From assembly GCA_963691655.1 (NCBI GenBank), contig OY829330.1, forward strand, positions 62,001-126,000: a DNA stretch of 64,000 nucleotides. The letters are read 5' to 3'. The stretch's first letter is position 1. Each line of letters begins with the position of its first letter. Source of the DNA: Toxonevra muliebris (lineage: Eukaryota > Arthropoda > Insecta > Diptera > Pallopteridae). Positions 34,601-46,484 of this stretch are shown piece after piece. Under the pieces are notes generated by a model, which was not told the DNA's origin, did no database searches, and saw nothing but the letters and a program-made list of their open reading frames with translations. The position numbers and the translations under genes were made by a program.

Positions 34601-34939
34601 ACAGCATATCAAGACCAACAACAAGCAGGCTTCATGCTGCCAGCAGCGCACACAAAACCAACGGGATATTAATACGAGGCAGACGGCCTACTGGGATGAG
34701 AATTCAAAATTTGAATACCAAAAATAACACGCGATCGAGCTAGCCAATGGGAAGGTGACAGCGAGACAAATTCCAGTAGCAACAGCGTCTACTGGAATTT
34801 GTAGAAGAAGAAGCAGGCTGCCTATAAAAGGAGCTGCATGAGATGAATTGAGAGGAGTTTTACGCAGACCAGCAAGGCGACTACAACGAGGGACCATAGT
34901 ACGGGTGAGTAGAAGACGAATAGGTATTTTGAGATTAGT

Positions 34940-35365
34940 ATAAGCAACCAAGCATTTGATGCTGTATTGCTGGCTTAACCAGTACAGTACCAAACGCCTC
35001 AACCAGACCGTGTGGTGCCACTTGGATGGTATAGTCCCTACCATATGACCCCAGACGTCCGGTTGGAAGCTTAAGATATTAACTTAGTATTTCCCTGAAG
35101 CAAGTAACCAAGCGCTTAGTAGTATATTGTTGGCTTAACCACCACAATATAGATGGTATAGTCCCTACCATATGACCCCAGACGTCCGGTTGGAAACTCA
35201 TAGGGTTGGTGTAATAGATTTTTAGAAGCAAGCAACCACGTGTCTAGTGGTGTATTGTTGGCCTAACCACCACAATATAGCACTAAACACTGCGATAAGA
35301 TCGTGTGGTGCCACTTGGATGGTATAGTCCCTACCATATGACCCCAAGCGAACTATCGGAAGCTT
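34940..35365 (+). repeat. Minisatellite in solo LTR, three long units
   Basis: Three units share TTGTTGGCTTAACC (or a close form), GATGGTATAGTCCCTACC and ATATGACCCCA, 15-160 bp apart. They lie just after the TATA box and likely leader start. Confidence 0.75.
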
Positions 35366-35446
35366 GAGGCAGCGTAGAGAAAATAATAGGACAGTTACGG
35401 ACGCTCTACTCCACCCGCGTCCCGTAGTCGCTGCGCTGCCAGTATA

Positions 35447-35640
35447 CGACACGCTAATTAACAGTTACCGTCACCAACGCTCAGCAAGTGTATCGTCAGT
35501 TTATTATCAACGTTCAGCAAGTGTATCGCCAGTATACGGTACGCTAATTAACAGTTACCGTCACCAACGCTCAGCAAGTGTATCGCCAGTATACGGTACG
35601 CTAATTAACAGTTACCGTCACCAACGAACAGCAAGTACGC
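35447..35640 (+). repeat. Minisatellite in solo LTR, about 57 bp x 3
   Basis: Units with ACGCTAATTAACAGTTACCG, CACCAACGCTCAGCAAGTG and TATCGCCAGTATAC. The last two units are nearly identical. Confidence 0.8.
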
Positions 35641-36212
35641 CCTATCAGGCGTAGCATCCATCGTCGTCCACGCACAGCAAGTTCGCCTTATCAGGCGTAT
35701 CATCCATAGTCGTCCACGCACAGTAAGTTCGCCTCATCAGGCGTATCATCCATCGTCGTCCACGCACAGCAAGTTCGCCTCATCAGGCGTATCATCCATC
35801 GTTGTCCACGCACAGCAAGTTCGCCTCATCAGGCGTATCATCCATCGTTGTCCACGCACAGCAAGTTCGCCTCATCAGGCGTATCATCCATCGTCGTCCA
35901 CGCACAGCAAGTTCGCCTCATCAGGCGTATCATCCATCGTCGTCCACGCACAGCAAGTTCGCCTTCACAGGCGTATCATCCATCGTTGTCCACGCACAGC
36001 AAGTTCGCCTTATCAGGCGTATCATCCATCGTCGTCCACGCACAGCAAGTTCGCCTTCATAGGCGTATCATCCAGCGTTGTCCACGCACAGCAAGTTCGC
36101 CTCATCAGGCGTATCATCCATCGTCGTCCACGCACAGCAAGTTCGCCTCATCAGGCGTATCATCCATCGTCGTCCACGCACAGCAAGTTCGCCTTCACCG
36201 GCGCATCATCCA
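35636..36212 (+). repeat. Minisatellite in solo LTR, 46 bp x about 12
   Basis: About twelve head-to-tail units with CATCCATCGTCGTCCACG, CACAGCAAGTTCGCCT and CAGGCGTAT. Differences are a few point changes and one-base variants. Because 46 is not a multiple of 3, the apparent open frames through it are not protein evidence. Confidence 0.9.
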
Positions 36213-36322
36213 TCGTAAAAGTGAGGGTTCCCCTGCAAAAATACTAAATTTCTGTAACCAACGAACCACTGGAGCCCGCTGAGCTCTACCCCGGCCTATG
36301 GAAGAACGTTGCGTTACAATCT

Positions 36323-37635
36323 TTTCTCTAATTACAAGATGGAAAATGTATTGTTATTTTAGAAATTAAGTATTTTAAAATTCTTCTTGAAAAACTACAT
36401 AACTATTCTTTCGTATTCAATACTAATGTTAACAAACAAAACGTTGGAAATAACAAAGAAATTTAACATTTTCATTAGTTTTTACATTGCACCTCGTTGT
36501 GATTCTACATTTTGTAACAGGAATGAAATAAAGGCATTTGTCAAATACATAGTAAGAAGACAATTTGTTATTGTGAATGTAAAAATGTAAAAGGAGGATA
36601 ATTTATTAAAGTTTATGAAATATAAAATACTAGCTTCGTTGTCCGGACCTGGCAAAGTAGGGGTAATGAAAAAATTACAACAACTAAAACTTTTGCAAGA
36701 GATATATCTATATGAGCGTGCCAGTCTCCGATCAAAATCGAATCATTACACTAATCATATCATTTACATGAGTAGTTCCACTTTCACGTGTTTAATGGTG
36801 TCAAAATTCTTCTCAGTTATTGCTATCAACATCCCATTTTAACATACAAACCTTCATCTTTCTTACTATGGCTCTCTAATAACTATCAACATACATCCTT
36901 TACAACTAAATTTGTATTGCTTGCCTTACTATGGTCCCCCTTATCGCTGCCTTAATTTGCTAAAGCCCTAACACGCATTTTTCAAATTTTTCAGGAGAAT
37001 TTCGAGAATTTGTAATTTAAACCAAAATAAAAGATTGCATGTTTTCAGTGTAGGTTTCTAAAATTTTCGGAACAGGGCACATTTTTTATTATAATCCATC
37101 GCATTGGAGGTGTCACGCATATTTATTTATTCCATTCATTTTTTTTTCTACCATTTTCCATTGGCAATCAAAGCTCCCTAACCACAAATAATTTAGAAAA
37201 TATACATTATAAAACCCTGGTGGAACAGTCACTAACTCAAGTCTACCCGTACTTTGCCCACCAAATTCTATTGGCAAATCATATTATCATTCCAACAATG
37301 AAAATTCATTATCATACAATAATGAAAATTCAAGGTATATGGAAAGTTCCTCGCCGTCTTTTTCAATCCTAACCACATTTTTTTTGTGTCGTGATTTTGT
37401 CAACCAACGTGGGTAAATGGTTCTGGAAATATATATAAAAGCATTAGAGTTGAACGGAAAAGGCCACGCTATATTTTTTCATGGAATGCCAAAATAACGT
37501 TTTGTAGAGACGTGCCACAAATGAATACTGAGATATTCCATAGCTAAAACTCAGATTATATAGGAGATGCAATGCCCCCTTTTTTCAATTTCACAGACCT
37601 TTTTCCTGTGGCATTATATTGCCAATTAATATCCT
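36323..37635. other. Non-coding; inverted Helitron-like end near 36632
   Basis: No gene is supported. ACTAGCTTCGTTGTCCGGACC at 36631-36651 resembles the inverse of the Helitron end at 44244 (ACTAGCTGGGC, then GTCCGGGTCTGG), so a minus-oriented copy may end here. ATCCT at 37631-37635 is the left TSD of the BEL-1 element that follows. Confidence 0.4.
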
Positions 37636-38291
37636 TGTACAAATATGTACATATGTAGTCATGATAGCCTGCAATGGCAACAACAACAGCAATAACAATA
37701 TATGAAGTCGTTGAGATTGGCATTGAAATACCCCAATGTCATTACACCTTTACTTTGATGCAAAATATGAATATATTGTTGTTATATCTAAAATCGCTGT
37801 TATTAGCTCAATTTAGAATATATGCATGTGTTGTTGTTGCTTATGTCATTGCACCTTTATTTTGGTGCAATATATGCATATATTATTGTCATATTTAGAA
37901 TCGCTGTTATCAGCACAATTTGGAATATATGCATATGTTGTTGTTGCTTATGCTTATGTCATTGCACCTTTATATTGGTGCAATATATGCATGTGCTGTT
38001 GTTGCTTATGCTTTTGCATGCTATCGTGAGAACTTCCGTTTTATTAGTTTGTTATAATATTATTAGTTAGCATTAATTTAGTATTTAAACACATCATTTA
38101 TACTTAATAAAAGAGTCTTAACGCAAATCTCAAGGTGTAATCATTGACTTGAATAGCGTTTTTACTACTGCTTCTTCGGTGTTGTTCTGGTTAAAGTGCT
38201 AGAGCATCCAATTCCTTTGCTTGTACTGGTTCATGTGCTAGTGCAAGAAACATATAAGGAATACAAGCAGTCAAACCAGGCTGCTTCGACA
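37636..38291 (+). repeat. BEL-1 LTR, 656 bp
   Basis: Complete LTR, TGTACAAA to CTTCGACA, with one or more extra internal units of the GGTGCAATATATGC repeat compared with the LTR at 49078. The left flank ATCCT equals the right flank of the LTR ending at 49621, so this is probably the 5' LTR of that element, now separated from its body. No primer site follows it. Confidence 0.85.
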
Positions 38292-38556
38292 CTTACATCT
38301 CATCGTATAAATGCTACATGAGACTTCAAAAGAAAATGCCAAAAAGTTTCATGAGACAAGTCTCACCGTTTAGATGGTGTAGACGAAGGCAAATTTCTGA
38401 CATAAAGAAAAGTGAAAAAAGAGGAGTAGAACATAAAGGATATGAAAAGTTAGGTAGAAAAATGGTAAAATTTATTTGAAGAAAATGACAACAAAATCCA
38501 ATACAAATGCAAAAAATGCATTAACGGGGAAAGAATAAAGGAACACCTTTTAGAAT

Positions 38557-38931
38557 TTGTATAATACTTATCCTAAGCTACTACAATTTTTAAGCTATAA
38601 TAAGTCAAAGTTAAATGTTGAGGAAAATAATGAAATTTACCACATAGTGACTGAAACACCCTATATATCTATGGTGAAAAGGAATAACAGGTTTAGTCTT
38701 TTCCTGTCAGCCGAGTTTGATAGCCTTGAAAAGAAATATTATAGAACCAATAACCCTATAGCAAATGCTGCAGTACTGCATAACCGAACATACCATATTT
38801 TGTTCAGTACTTCTACAAAACCAATGTATTTCCCAAAATCTGATTTTAACTTACAGCACTTTTGCACTCAACGGCTGATATTGACAAATATAAAAGTGAA
38901 AATCTTTTTGTGTGTCCGCTATAATATCTAA
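38557..38931 (+). CDS. Unrecognised open frame, 124 codons
   Basis: I do not recognise it. The frame opens without an ATG at 38557; the first ATG codons lie inside. It contains FSLFLSAEFDSLEKKYYRTN and NAAVLHNRTYHILFSTSTKP, is mixed in charge and has no signal or membrane segment. It sits inside the Helitron-containing block, so it may be captured or transposon-derived sequence. Chance is also possible. Confidence 0.25.
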   Translation: MYNTYPKLLQFLSYNKSKLNVEENNEIYHIVTETPYISMVKRNNRFSLFLSAEFDSLEKKYYRTNNPIANAAVLHNRTYHILFSTSTKPMYFPKSDFNLQHFCTQRLILTNIKVKIFLCVRYNI

Positions 38932-39009
38932 ATTGCTGCACAGATTGACATACAAATGTGTACAACGATACATTTTGCTCTAGGTTTACTATAGGATTGG
39001 TAAGAGTTT

Positions 39010-42000
39010 GTAATTATAAGTGGGCGGGGCACCTCCCATATAAACCTTATATATATGTACCCTGAATATTCATTATGAGATATCTCGACGACCATTTATA
39101 GTACGATACTAAGGCTCGGTTTCAAATCAAATAATTAAACGGCATTTAAGTTAATTGTAGATTACTATTTAAATGGTGTTTAATATTTTGCGGGTTTCAG
39201 ATCATCGGTATTTAAGTATTGAATTTGTGTGGCACCACTGCTTCGTGAACGTCGATTACTTAGTTCAATGGTGTCTGTCTGTTCGGGTGGAATTTCGCAA
39301 TCGATTTTAAACCAACTTCCCATGAGCTAGAGACTTGAAACTATAGACATACACTCGTTTGAAGAAAAACGGCTATCAAATTGAGGAAAAATGGGAATGA
39401 TTTGGCACCATAGAAACGGTTTCCTCATTTAGATATACAAAATTTCTTTGAATTGAGGAAATATTTTTTCTTTATTTTAGAGAAAAATTTCTATGAAAGA
39501 AGGAAGTTTTCTATAAATTAAAGAAATATGTCTTTAATTTGTAGAAATTGCGTTTTTCAAATGAATAACATTTTATTTCATTATGAGAAATTGTATATAA
39601 TTTAGGTAAAATTTTCCTCAGTTTGAGGAATAATTTTTCATAAATTGAAGTCAATTTACTACCATTTTAGAAAAAAAGAAAATGGAATATTTTCTACAAT
39701 TTTGTTTTAATTAAAAGATATCGAAATCATATTTTTATATTTAGGTAAAAAGCAGCCAAGTGAGCATTAAATTTCAATATTTTTTCGTAAAAATTTTAGG
39801 ATGTCTAAATGAAGCTAAGTGACACTTTTCTGTAATGTAAAAAAAATTTGTTCCTCCCGAAACCGTGGTAGAACGACGTTTTACCGTGTTAAATGAAAAT
39901 ATGTCTCAAAAAGTGAAACGTGTTAAAGCGAAACTATACTATATGAAGTACGTGTTAAGCGAGTTCTACCTGTATTATGTTTTGGGTTTTTTAATTAAAA
40001 ATAAACTAGTCGGTAAGGCTCCAGTAACTGGGGCTATTTTTTGCGGATGAAATCTCTTTATGAAAAAACAAATATCAAAAGAGAACCAAACTACTCGTTA
40101 GTGTTTGTTTTGTTATTTGTGTATGCAGATAATTCGTTAGATATTTCTGAGAGATGCCGTTACTCATGTCTTCTCTCTCTCTCATATATTATTTACTCCC
40201 GCTTAACCAATGATTTTTACAACGATGAATGCAATGCTTTGTTTAATGAGCGATTTTAAAAAACTTCCGACGCTATTATTTTGGATTTGGCTTAACCGAT
40301 TTTAAATCCGATAATTTTTGGCTAACCCGCACGTCAAGATCTTTATGTCAATATATAGTGTGCGCTTCTAGATCTTCTGAAATAAAAATGTTAGTGTAGT
40401 TACATTAATAAATATTTAGATTAAAATATATTTGGAGCTCTAAGCGCAACATTTTTGCTTCATTTACTAAGGCCTTCACAATATCAAAGGCAGACAAAAG
40501 CGCTTCATGAATGAAAACGATTGCAGACCACTGCACTAGAGCTTCAATGGTTTTGAAAAGACAGTATTTTTTTCGTCAAGTAATAAGGCGAAATTCATTT
40601 TTATTAAGAACACCGTTTTTCTTGACTTAAATCTTAATACTCCAGAAGATGAATGGTTTTCAAAAAAGGAAAAAAGAAACCACATCAAGGATAGACTTCC
40701 CATTATAACTTAATTATTGTCCCAAATTTTCACTAGAAACAGTACTTAAAAAAGGAAACCAGCTTATTTCTAAAGCCATTGAAGTTCATTAACTCATTAA
40801 CATAATCAAAAAAAAAGTATATAGTAAAGTACTCAGAACTAGTGTCCCACCGAATATTCAATTTCGGTTACGGTTTCGGCCAAAAATACGCTTTCGGCTA
40901 AGTTTCGGTTTCGGCCATATTTTTTGCCGAAACCGAAACTTTATAAATTTTACTGTAAATTGCATTTCAGTACGCAAAGGCCTTTTTTTATTTTTAGCAT
41001 ATAGCATAAAGTTATTCAATTTTGAATATTAAAATAAAAATGGGAATTTCATTTGTACCTATACCACAAAATGTATTTTTTTTAGTGCCTTTAATATGTA
41101 TTTTCTTTATTATTAAAATAATATTTTTGTTATCTATACTATTAATAATTTAGTAAAGTTTGGATGTATTATTGGGGTAATCTCATGAACTACTGACCCG
41201 ATTTTAAAACATAGGATTTTTTGAACATAGGCTATATTTTATTTCAATAAAACAATTGGGTGTGGCACCTCCCATACAAAATAAATGCTTAAAGTGGTAT
41301 AACTTAGGAAGTATAAGAGGATTGTAGATCTCATTGTTTGCCACATAAAAGTCAGCGGCGGCTAATTTCTAAAATTAATACTTTGTCTGCAAAATGCATT
41401 TTTATAGTAAAAATTTCATTTCCCTTGCATTTGTTTTTGCACAAACACAAAAAAGAACAGAATGCGTGAGAGTTTGAGAGCTTTGTGTTTTATTTTTTTT
41501 TTTTCATTTGCATGAATGTAACTACATATTAATATAATTTGATCAATTTATTTCATGTTCATGTGTGGATCAGTTGGTAAGAGGGGTAGTTAAAGATATG
41601 AATGTAGGAAGGAGTTTTGTTGTGAGGCATGGGTTCGAATCCAACCAGATAAATTTTTTTTTATACAAATTATTTTTTTTTTATCGACAAAAGTAAATAC
41701 AAAACTAAATATACAACATGCAAATACACAAAGGGTATAAATAACATAAAAACATTTCATGTTCAAACGATTTTTAAATAAAATAAAAATTATTCGAATT
41801 TGAATATGCATTCAAAAATATTTACACAAAAAGTTTCATTATTTTTGCTGTGGAGATGTCATATCCCATCGAATTTTTACAAGAGCACGAGGAACTGGTA
41901 ACACTCAGGTTGCATATGTATAGCTAAATTTTCTTGAGAGGATTGTTATGCAAAGGTTCTACAAACGAAAATTATAAGAGTTTGACCGATACAGAAATTA

Positions 42001-43250
42001 TTTCAGTAAATATAGGCTCTGGGGATTGTCATACCCTATCGCACTGATGTCGGTATAACGTTAATAAATGCAATGCCTTAAACTGTTGTTAAAATGGAAA
42101 TCAGGCATAAAATGCAATATTATATTTTTATGATTCAGACGCATTACCTGAATATAAAAATATACTGTTTATTAATTTTTTCATTGTAAATTCGTTTATA
42201 TTAATATTTATGATTTATGTATAGCCATATAAATTAAGAAAAAAAAAATAAATTCTGGGATTCTGGGAGTTCATGCGTGTGTGAGATAACGTCCACTATA
42301 AATTTTTATATCTTCTTAAGATTTCAAGAAAGAGATTGGGCAAAACAGGTTCTTAAAAAGAAAAACATTTAGCATGACTACAGTAAATGTATTCAAAATT
42401 TTCATTCTTTTTTTTATTAACTACAATTTAAGTCCATATGAAATGCAAAGTTGTAAATGCGTATAGTTTAGTTAAAATACAATTTGTGTTTAACTATGAA
42501 AAAAGGTTGCCTTATTATGTGGGTGTTTTAATTTAAAAAAAAAAATTTGTGTTAAAAAATTGTAAAAAAAAGTTTTCCCTTGGCTAACATTTGAGAAAAA
42601 CATCAAACTTGCACATTAGCCATCTCGGACATTGCGCTGTTTAAAAATCTGACGTCAAATGCATGTTATATACATATCCAAGCATAAAAAGAAATTCCAG
42701 TGACAATAAAACTTCATTTTAATGTGAAAATCTTACGAACTCCATTCTATTTGTAAATGCTAACGAGATGAATATCAAATAAACAATAAGTAGAATAGTT
42801 TGAATGACATTTGTATATTTGTCAATCAAACCGGTTTCGTTTTTTCTTCATGTGTATATATGCATATATGAATTTTCGTATATAAATGTTTGCAGTTTTT
42901 CAATGTTTATTTACATCTGGCAATGCTGTTTGGCTGCTGGGAAATGAAAACAGCTGATTACCTTATTTTATTTCGTGAATAATTAATGTGTTGCTGAACT
43001 TAATTGAAAAAATTTATAAATAGTATTCCGATTAATAAGCAACATTGCGATTTTATTGGATCATAAAAGAACCCATAAATAGGAAGGTATTTGCGTTGTA
43101 AGTAGGCTCATACCAAATCATAGTTTTTTTGTAAACAAATGTTGAAATAATTTATTTGTTTATTTCGTTGTTGTAGTTGAGATTATACTCTCAAGTATAT
43201 GTATACATATTTGTCAATCGTACACCCAACGAATTAATTTCTTATAACGA
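39010..43250. other. Non-coding interior of the Helitron block
   Basis: No further gene is supported. GGCACCTCCCATA occurs at about 39030 and 41263 in similar contexts. A repeated TTCGGTTTCGGCC motif (40860-40945) has inverted partners, as in some hAT ends. The rest is AT-rich. Confidence 0.4.
41559..41650 (+). repeat. tRNA-like sequence with perfect A and B boxes
   Basis: A box TGGATCAGTTGG (41566-41577) and B box GGTTCGAATCC (41632-41642) match the Pol III consensus. The spacing is wider than a plain tRNA and the outer stems do not pair, so it is a tRNA-derived relic or SINE head followed by a T run. Confidence 0.55.
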
Positions 43251-43253
43251 AAA

Positions 43254-43956
43254 ATGTCAAAAAGAAAACCAGAACTTTCTAGAAATACATCGACGTCAAG
43301 AGTATATAGAGTACGTTGTATCCGAGAGTCTAGCCCAGAGCATTCACAGCGTTTTGAAAATTTTAGACAATATTCATCTCGAATTCGCTCGAAGAATCTG
43401 GCTCTTAAAAATAATAGACTTAAAAATAATCGAATTCGTAAATTGCAAATTCACACTAAGGAATCCAGTTTTGAACGTGAGCAGAGGCTTGCTACGCAGA
43501 GACAAATAACATCTATATCTAGAGCGCAAAGTCGAAATTCTGTCATGGGTAATAGGTCGGCTTTTAGATATAACCCAAATTTTGAATATTCTCAGCAAAA
43601 AAATGTACAAATTGGGGGCATGAATAAGACGTGCTCTAGATGCTTAGCAAAAAAAATGATTTGATGAATCTAATGGTATGTGCTGTGCTGCTGGCAAAGT
43701 AATTCTCCCTGAAATTCAAGAGCCACCAGAAACAATAAAAAACCTATTGACAGGGGCACATCTGTTATCTTCACACTTTTTAAAAAATATTAGAAAGTAT
43801 AACACCTTATTTCAAATGACGTCATTCGGCGCCAAAGGAATACGACAGGGTACTTTCATGTCTACTTATCATAAAAAATATAAAAACATTATTTATCATT
43901 TATATAGTGTTGAAGCTGTAACCAATGAATTATTTAATTATTTTTTATCTATTTAG
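43254..43956 (+). pseudogene. Helitron protein, N-terminal fragment
   Basis: The first part, ATG 43254 to about 43660, is basic with repeated Arg/Glu/Ser segments and then SAFRYNPNFEY, IGGMNKTCSRCLAKK. This is the usual N-terminal region of Helitron Rep-helicase proteins, including the zinc-finger-like Cys pair. A one-base change in an A run near 43655 shifts the frame. It continues as MCCAAGKVILPEIQEPPETI, then HFLKNIRKYNTLFQMTSFGAK, which I know as a strongly conserved Helitron stretch. The Rep nuclease motifs and helicase are absent. It lies 290 bp before the CTAG end. Confidence 0.8.
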
Positions 43957-44222
43957 TTTTATTTCTTTATTTGCTAACATATATTTTTTTTATTAGACAA
44001 AAACTATCAAAAGAGCAATATAAAAAAAAATTATTTTTGTCAAATGTTAATCCTACGGAACAAATTTAAACTAAAAAAAATTTATAATAAAATATACCTA
44101 TTAAAAATATAATTTCGGTGTATAAAAAAAATCTCTAATCAAAGCAAAAGATATTCAAAAAGTTAAATAATTAGATTAGGTTGGGGCTGCCACGCACCCT
44201 ATTTTTCCAGACCCGGACAGCG

Positions 44223-44244
44223 TAGCTGGGCAGAGCCCAGCTAG
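44223..44244 (+). other. Helitron 3' hairpin and CTAG end
   Basis: Stem TAGCTGGGC/GCCCAGCTA with a 3-nt loop, running directly into CTAG. The host T follows. The usual Helitron hairpin lies some 10 bases before CTRR; here it overlaps it. Confidence 0.65.
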
Positions 44245-44437
44245 TACTTAATAAAAGAGTCTTAACGCAAATCTCAAGGTGTAATCATTGACTTGAATAG
44301 CGTTTTTACTACTGCTTCTTCGGTGTTGTTCTGGTAAAAGTGCTAGAGCAACCAATTCCTTTTTCTTGTACTGGTTTATGTGCTAGTGCAAGAAACATAT
44401 AAGGAATACAAGCAGTCAAACCAGGCTGCTTCGACAT

Positions 44438-44972
44438 TGGTGACCCCGACGTGATCAGAAGAAAAGGATAACTGGTCCAAGTGCCAAGTATCCATCGATC
44501 CTCTGATCACTAAAACATTGAAACGTCCTTCTGACGGCAGCGAGCAGCTACGAACGAAGACAAGTGATATCTTGGTGCAAGTACCAAGTATTATCAACAG
44601 ACAACAATCAAGTCCTTAGCCAGTAACTAGCAGAAGACTTCAGGAAGACAACAATCAAGTCCTAAGCCGGTAACCAGCAGAAGACAACATTTGGATATAC
44701 TAGTTTATGTACTAGAAGTATCACTTAACGCGCAACATCTGTACAGAACACAGGATTCTGTACAGGCAACGAAACCAAGAGACACTTTGGTGATCTCGAC
44801 GCATCAAGCACCAGGACATCAGTTTCTGGCATCCATCGGACTGCAGACAGCAGATTTCGAAGCTTGCTGCTCAAAGAGTGGACTTTGAAAGTCAACAGAC
44901 TGTATTAAGCAGATTCAACGCAGAGTATCCTGCATTTTTTAATACCACATCTAGTTCAACAACTAAAGTGAA
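44438..44972 (+). promoter_or_regulatory. BEL-1 primer site and leader
   Basis: TGGTGACCCCGACGTGATC at 44438 directly follows the LTR end and one base, the place and TGG start of a tRNA primer site. The leader to the gag ATG at 44973 matches the minus copy closely. An open frame conserved in both leaders (44691-44888) has no ATG start. Confidence 0.7.
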
Positions 44973-45600
44973 ATGGGTATCGACGAGATAATGGCACGGC
45001 AAGACGAAAATGCCGTGAAATTACAAAAGGTTATAAGTAATTATAAAAAAACACCACATGAGTGAAGAGCGCCAGAGTTAATCAGTGCAAAGTCAAAAGA
45101 GCTCGATGAACTTTGACAGCAATTTAACGCGCTCGACAACACCATTCGCGACCGCCAAGGCAGCGAGGAAAGTCATCCTTACTTCATTAAGGACCTGCAT
45201 TCCATCCTAGGCACAAAATATCGAGAGGCCCGATACAAGATGGACGCAGCAGCGCAAGCCATCAGACGTGCCCAAGCTGCATCAACATCAAGGGCTGAGA
45301 CGAAGACACTCGAGACAGCACGGTCACCACAGCCAGCTGTTCAACCAAATACCTTGTACAATTTAATACAAAGGCAAACAAAAATCATTGGCATTGTACA
45401 AGGCTTGCAATGTGAAAGAACATCCATCGCATGCATGCTAGAGTTTTCAACAATTGACGGTTCAACAGCGGCTGCAATTCCTAAAAAGCCATAACCTGTG
45501 CATCAATTGCATGAAATCTGGGCATTGGACCAAAGACTGCGTTGGGAGACATTGTACTAAATGCAAGCACAAACACAAGCACAATTAGTACACTTCGAAG
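44973..45600 (+). pseudogene. BEL-1 gag, broken
   Basis: ATG at 44973 (MGIDEIMARQDENAV). A TGA about 30 codons in is shared with the minus copy, and a second TGA replaces a Trp near 45113. The reading continues as ALDNTIRDRQGSEESHPY, GTKYREARYKMDAAAQAIRR and ends with the zinc knuckle CINCMKSGHWTKDC (about 45504-45545) in another frame. BEL/Pao gag is recognised by the knuckle plus the following HNTLVHF. Confidence 0.75.
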
Positions 45601-46378
45601 GCAACCGTAGTGAATCAGTCACAAATCAGGTCATGGCGTCGCATCCTAGTAAATCTGTACAACCATCCACCACACCTGTGGCATCGAAAGGGACGAATCT
45701 AAGGGGATACGTTCTTCTCAGCACCACAAAGGTGAGGCTAGTCAGCAACAACGGCAACCAAATTGAATGCAGAGCCATTCCTGACTCCGGCTCTCAGGTC
45801 AATTTAGTGAGCGAACGGCTAGTCAAGGAGCTAGGAGCTTCAACAAAAACCGCTACTGTGATGATCAAGGGAATAGGGAGCGGGAATCAAAATGCACAAC
45901 ATAGAGTCAACCTTGGCCTACATTCAAGAATTAACGGTTTTACCACACGTCTATAAGCATTCGTACTACCACAGATAATCTCTCCTCAACAACACAACAA
46001 TTGGACATATCACAATGGCCAATTCCAAAAAACATCACCTTAGCTGATCCAGATTTCAATTGCCCCGGTAGAATTGATGTACTACTTGGGGCTGAATTTT
46101 ATCATCAGTTGCTAGCCATAGGACAATTCCGACTAGCAAGTGATCTTCCGGTCCTACAGAATACAGTGTTTGGTTGTATCCTTTCAGGAAAGATAGGTCA
46201 GAAACCAATGGAAACAGCATCATGCGGAGTCTGCACCGACGATGAAGATATGAACGAGATGGTAGAACGTCTGTGGAGGTTAGATGAGGTAGAAGGCTCT
46301 AACAAAAACCTGTCCACGGCAGACGCTGCAAAGCTCATTTTGTGCCAAACACAGTTAAAACTGAGCAAGGTCGATTAA
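45561..46378 (+). pseudogene. BEL-1 protease and linker
   Basis: The protease begins with VRLVSNNGNQIECRAIPDSG; the usual AILDSG is changed to AIPDSG here, next to the catalytic Asp. After a frame break near 45950 the rest reads GRIDVLLGAEFYHQLL and a cysteine-poor linker to a TAA at 46378. The part around 45590-45920 matches the minus copy. Confidence 0.75.
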
Positions 46379-46484
46379 TGGTAAAGTTACCATTTGTTGA
46401 TAACACCGAGGCCCTAGGCGAATAGGTTCCTGGCTCTGGAAAGGCGCTTAGCAAAACACGACGAGCTTCGAAAGCACACAATTC

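Larger units (their letters stand above)
34293..36318 (+). repeat. Solo LTR, 2026 bp, gypsy-type
   Basis: Starts TGTGACGACCC and ends GCGTTACA (TG...CA), flanked on both sides by the 4-bp repeat ATCT (34289-34292 and 36319-36322), a length usual for Ty3/gypsy. A TATAAAAG box lies at 34823-34830. No internal region or second LTR is present, so it is a solo LTR left by recombination. Very long LTRs occur in some fly gypsy elements such as Ulysses (from memory). The orientation is from the TATA box. Confidence 0.75.
38292..44244 (+). mobile_element. Helitron-containing block inside BEL-1
   Basis: The right end is a 9-bp stem (TAGCTGGGC and GCCCAGCTA with loop AGA, 44223-44243) finishing in CTAG at 44244, followed by T. 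CTRR with a terminal hairpin and insertion between A and T are Helitron hallmarks, and the intact LTR at the same point reads TTTA/TACTT. A Helitron N-terminal coding fragment lies at 43254-43956. I could not find the 5' TC end, so the left boundary is only where BEL-1 stops. Much of 39-43 kb is AT-rich, with one Q-poor hypothetical frame and a tRNA-like unit. Confidence 0.65.

Noticed and set aside
35636..36212. Regular short repeats that could suggest a CRISPR array
   Set aside because: Units are contiguous 46-bp minisatellite repeats with no unique spacers, in a eukaryotic LTR.
35802..36282. Repetitive protein with HHPSSSTHSKFA-like units
   Set aside because: The 46-bp period shifts the frame each unit, so any open frame is a by-product of the repeat. 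No ATG context, and it lies in an LTR.
44691..44888. Conserved 65-codon leader protein of BEL-1, also on the minus strand at 16640-16443
   Set aside because: It has no ATG start, and its conservation simply follows the close DNA similarity of the two copies.
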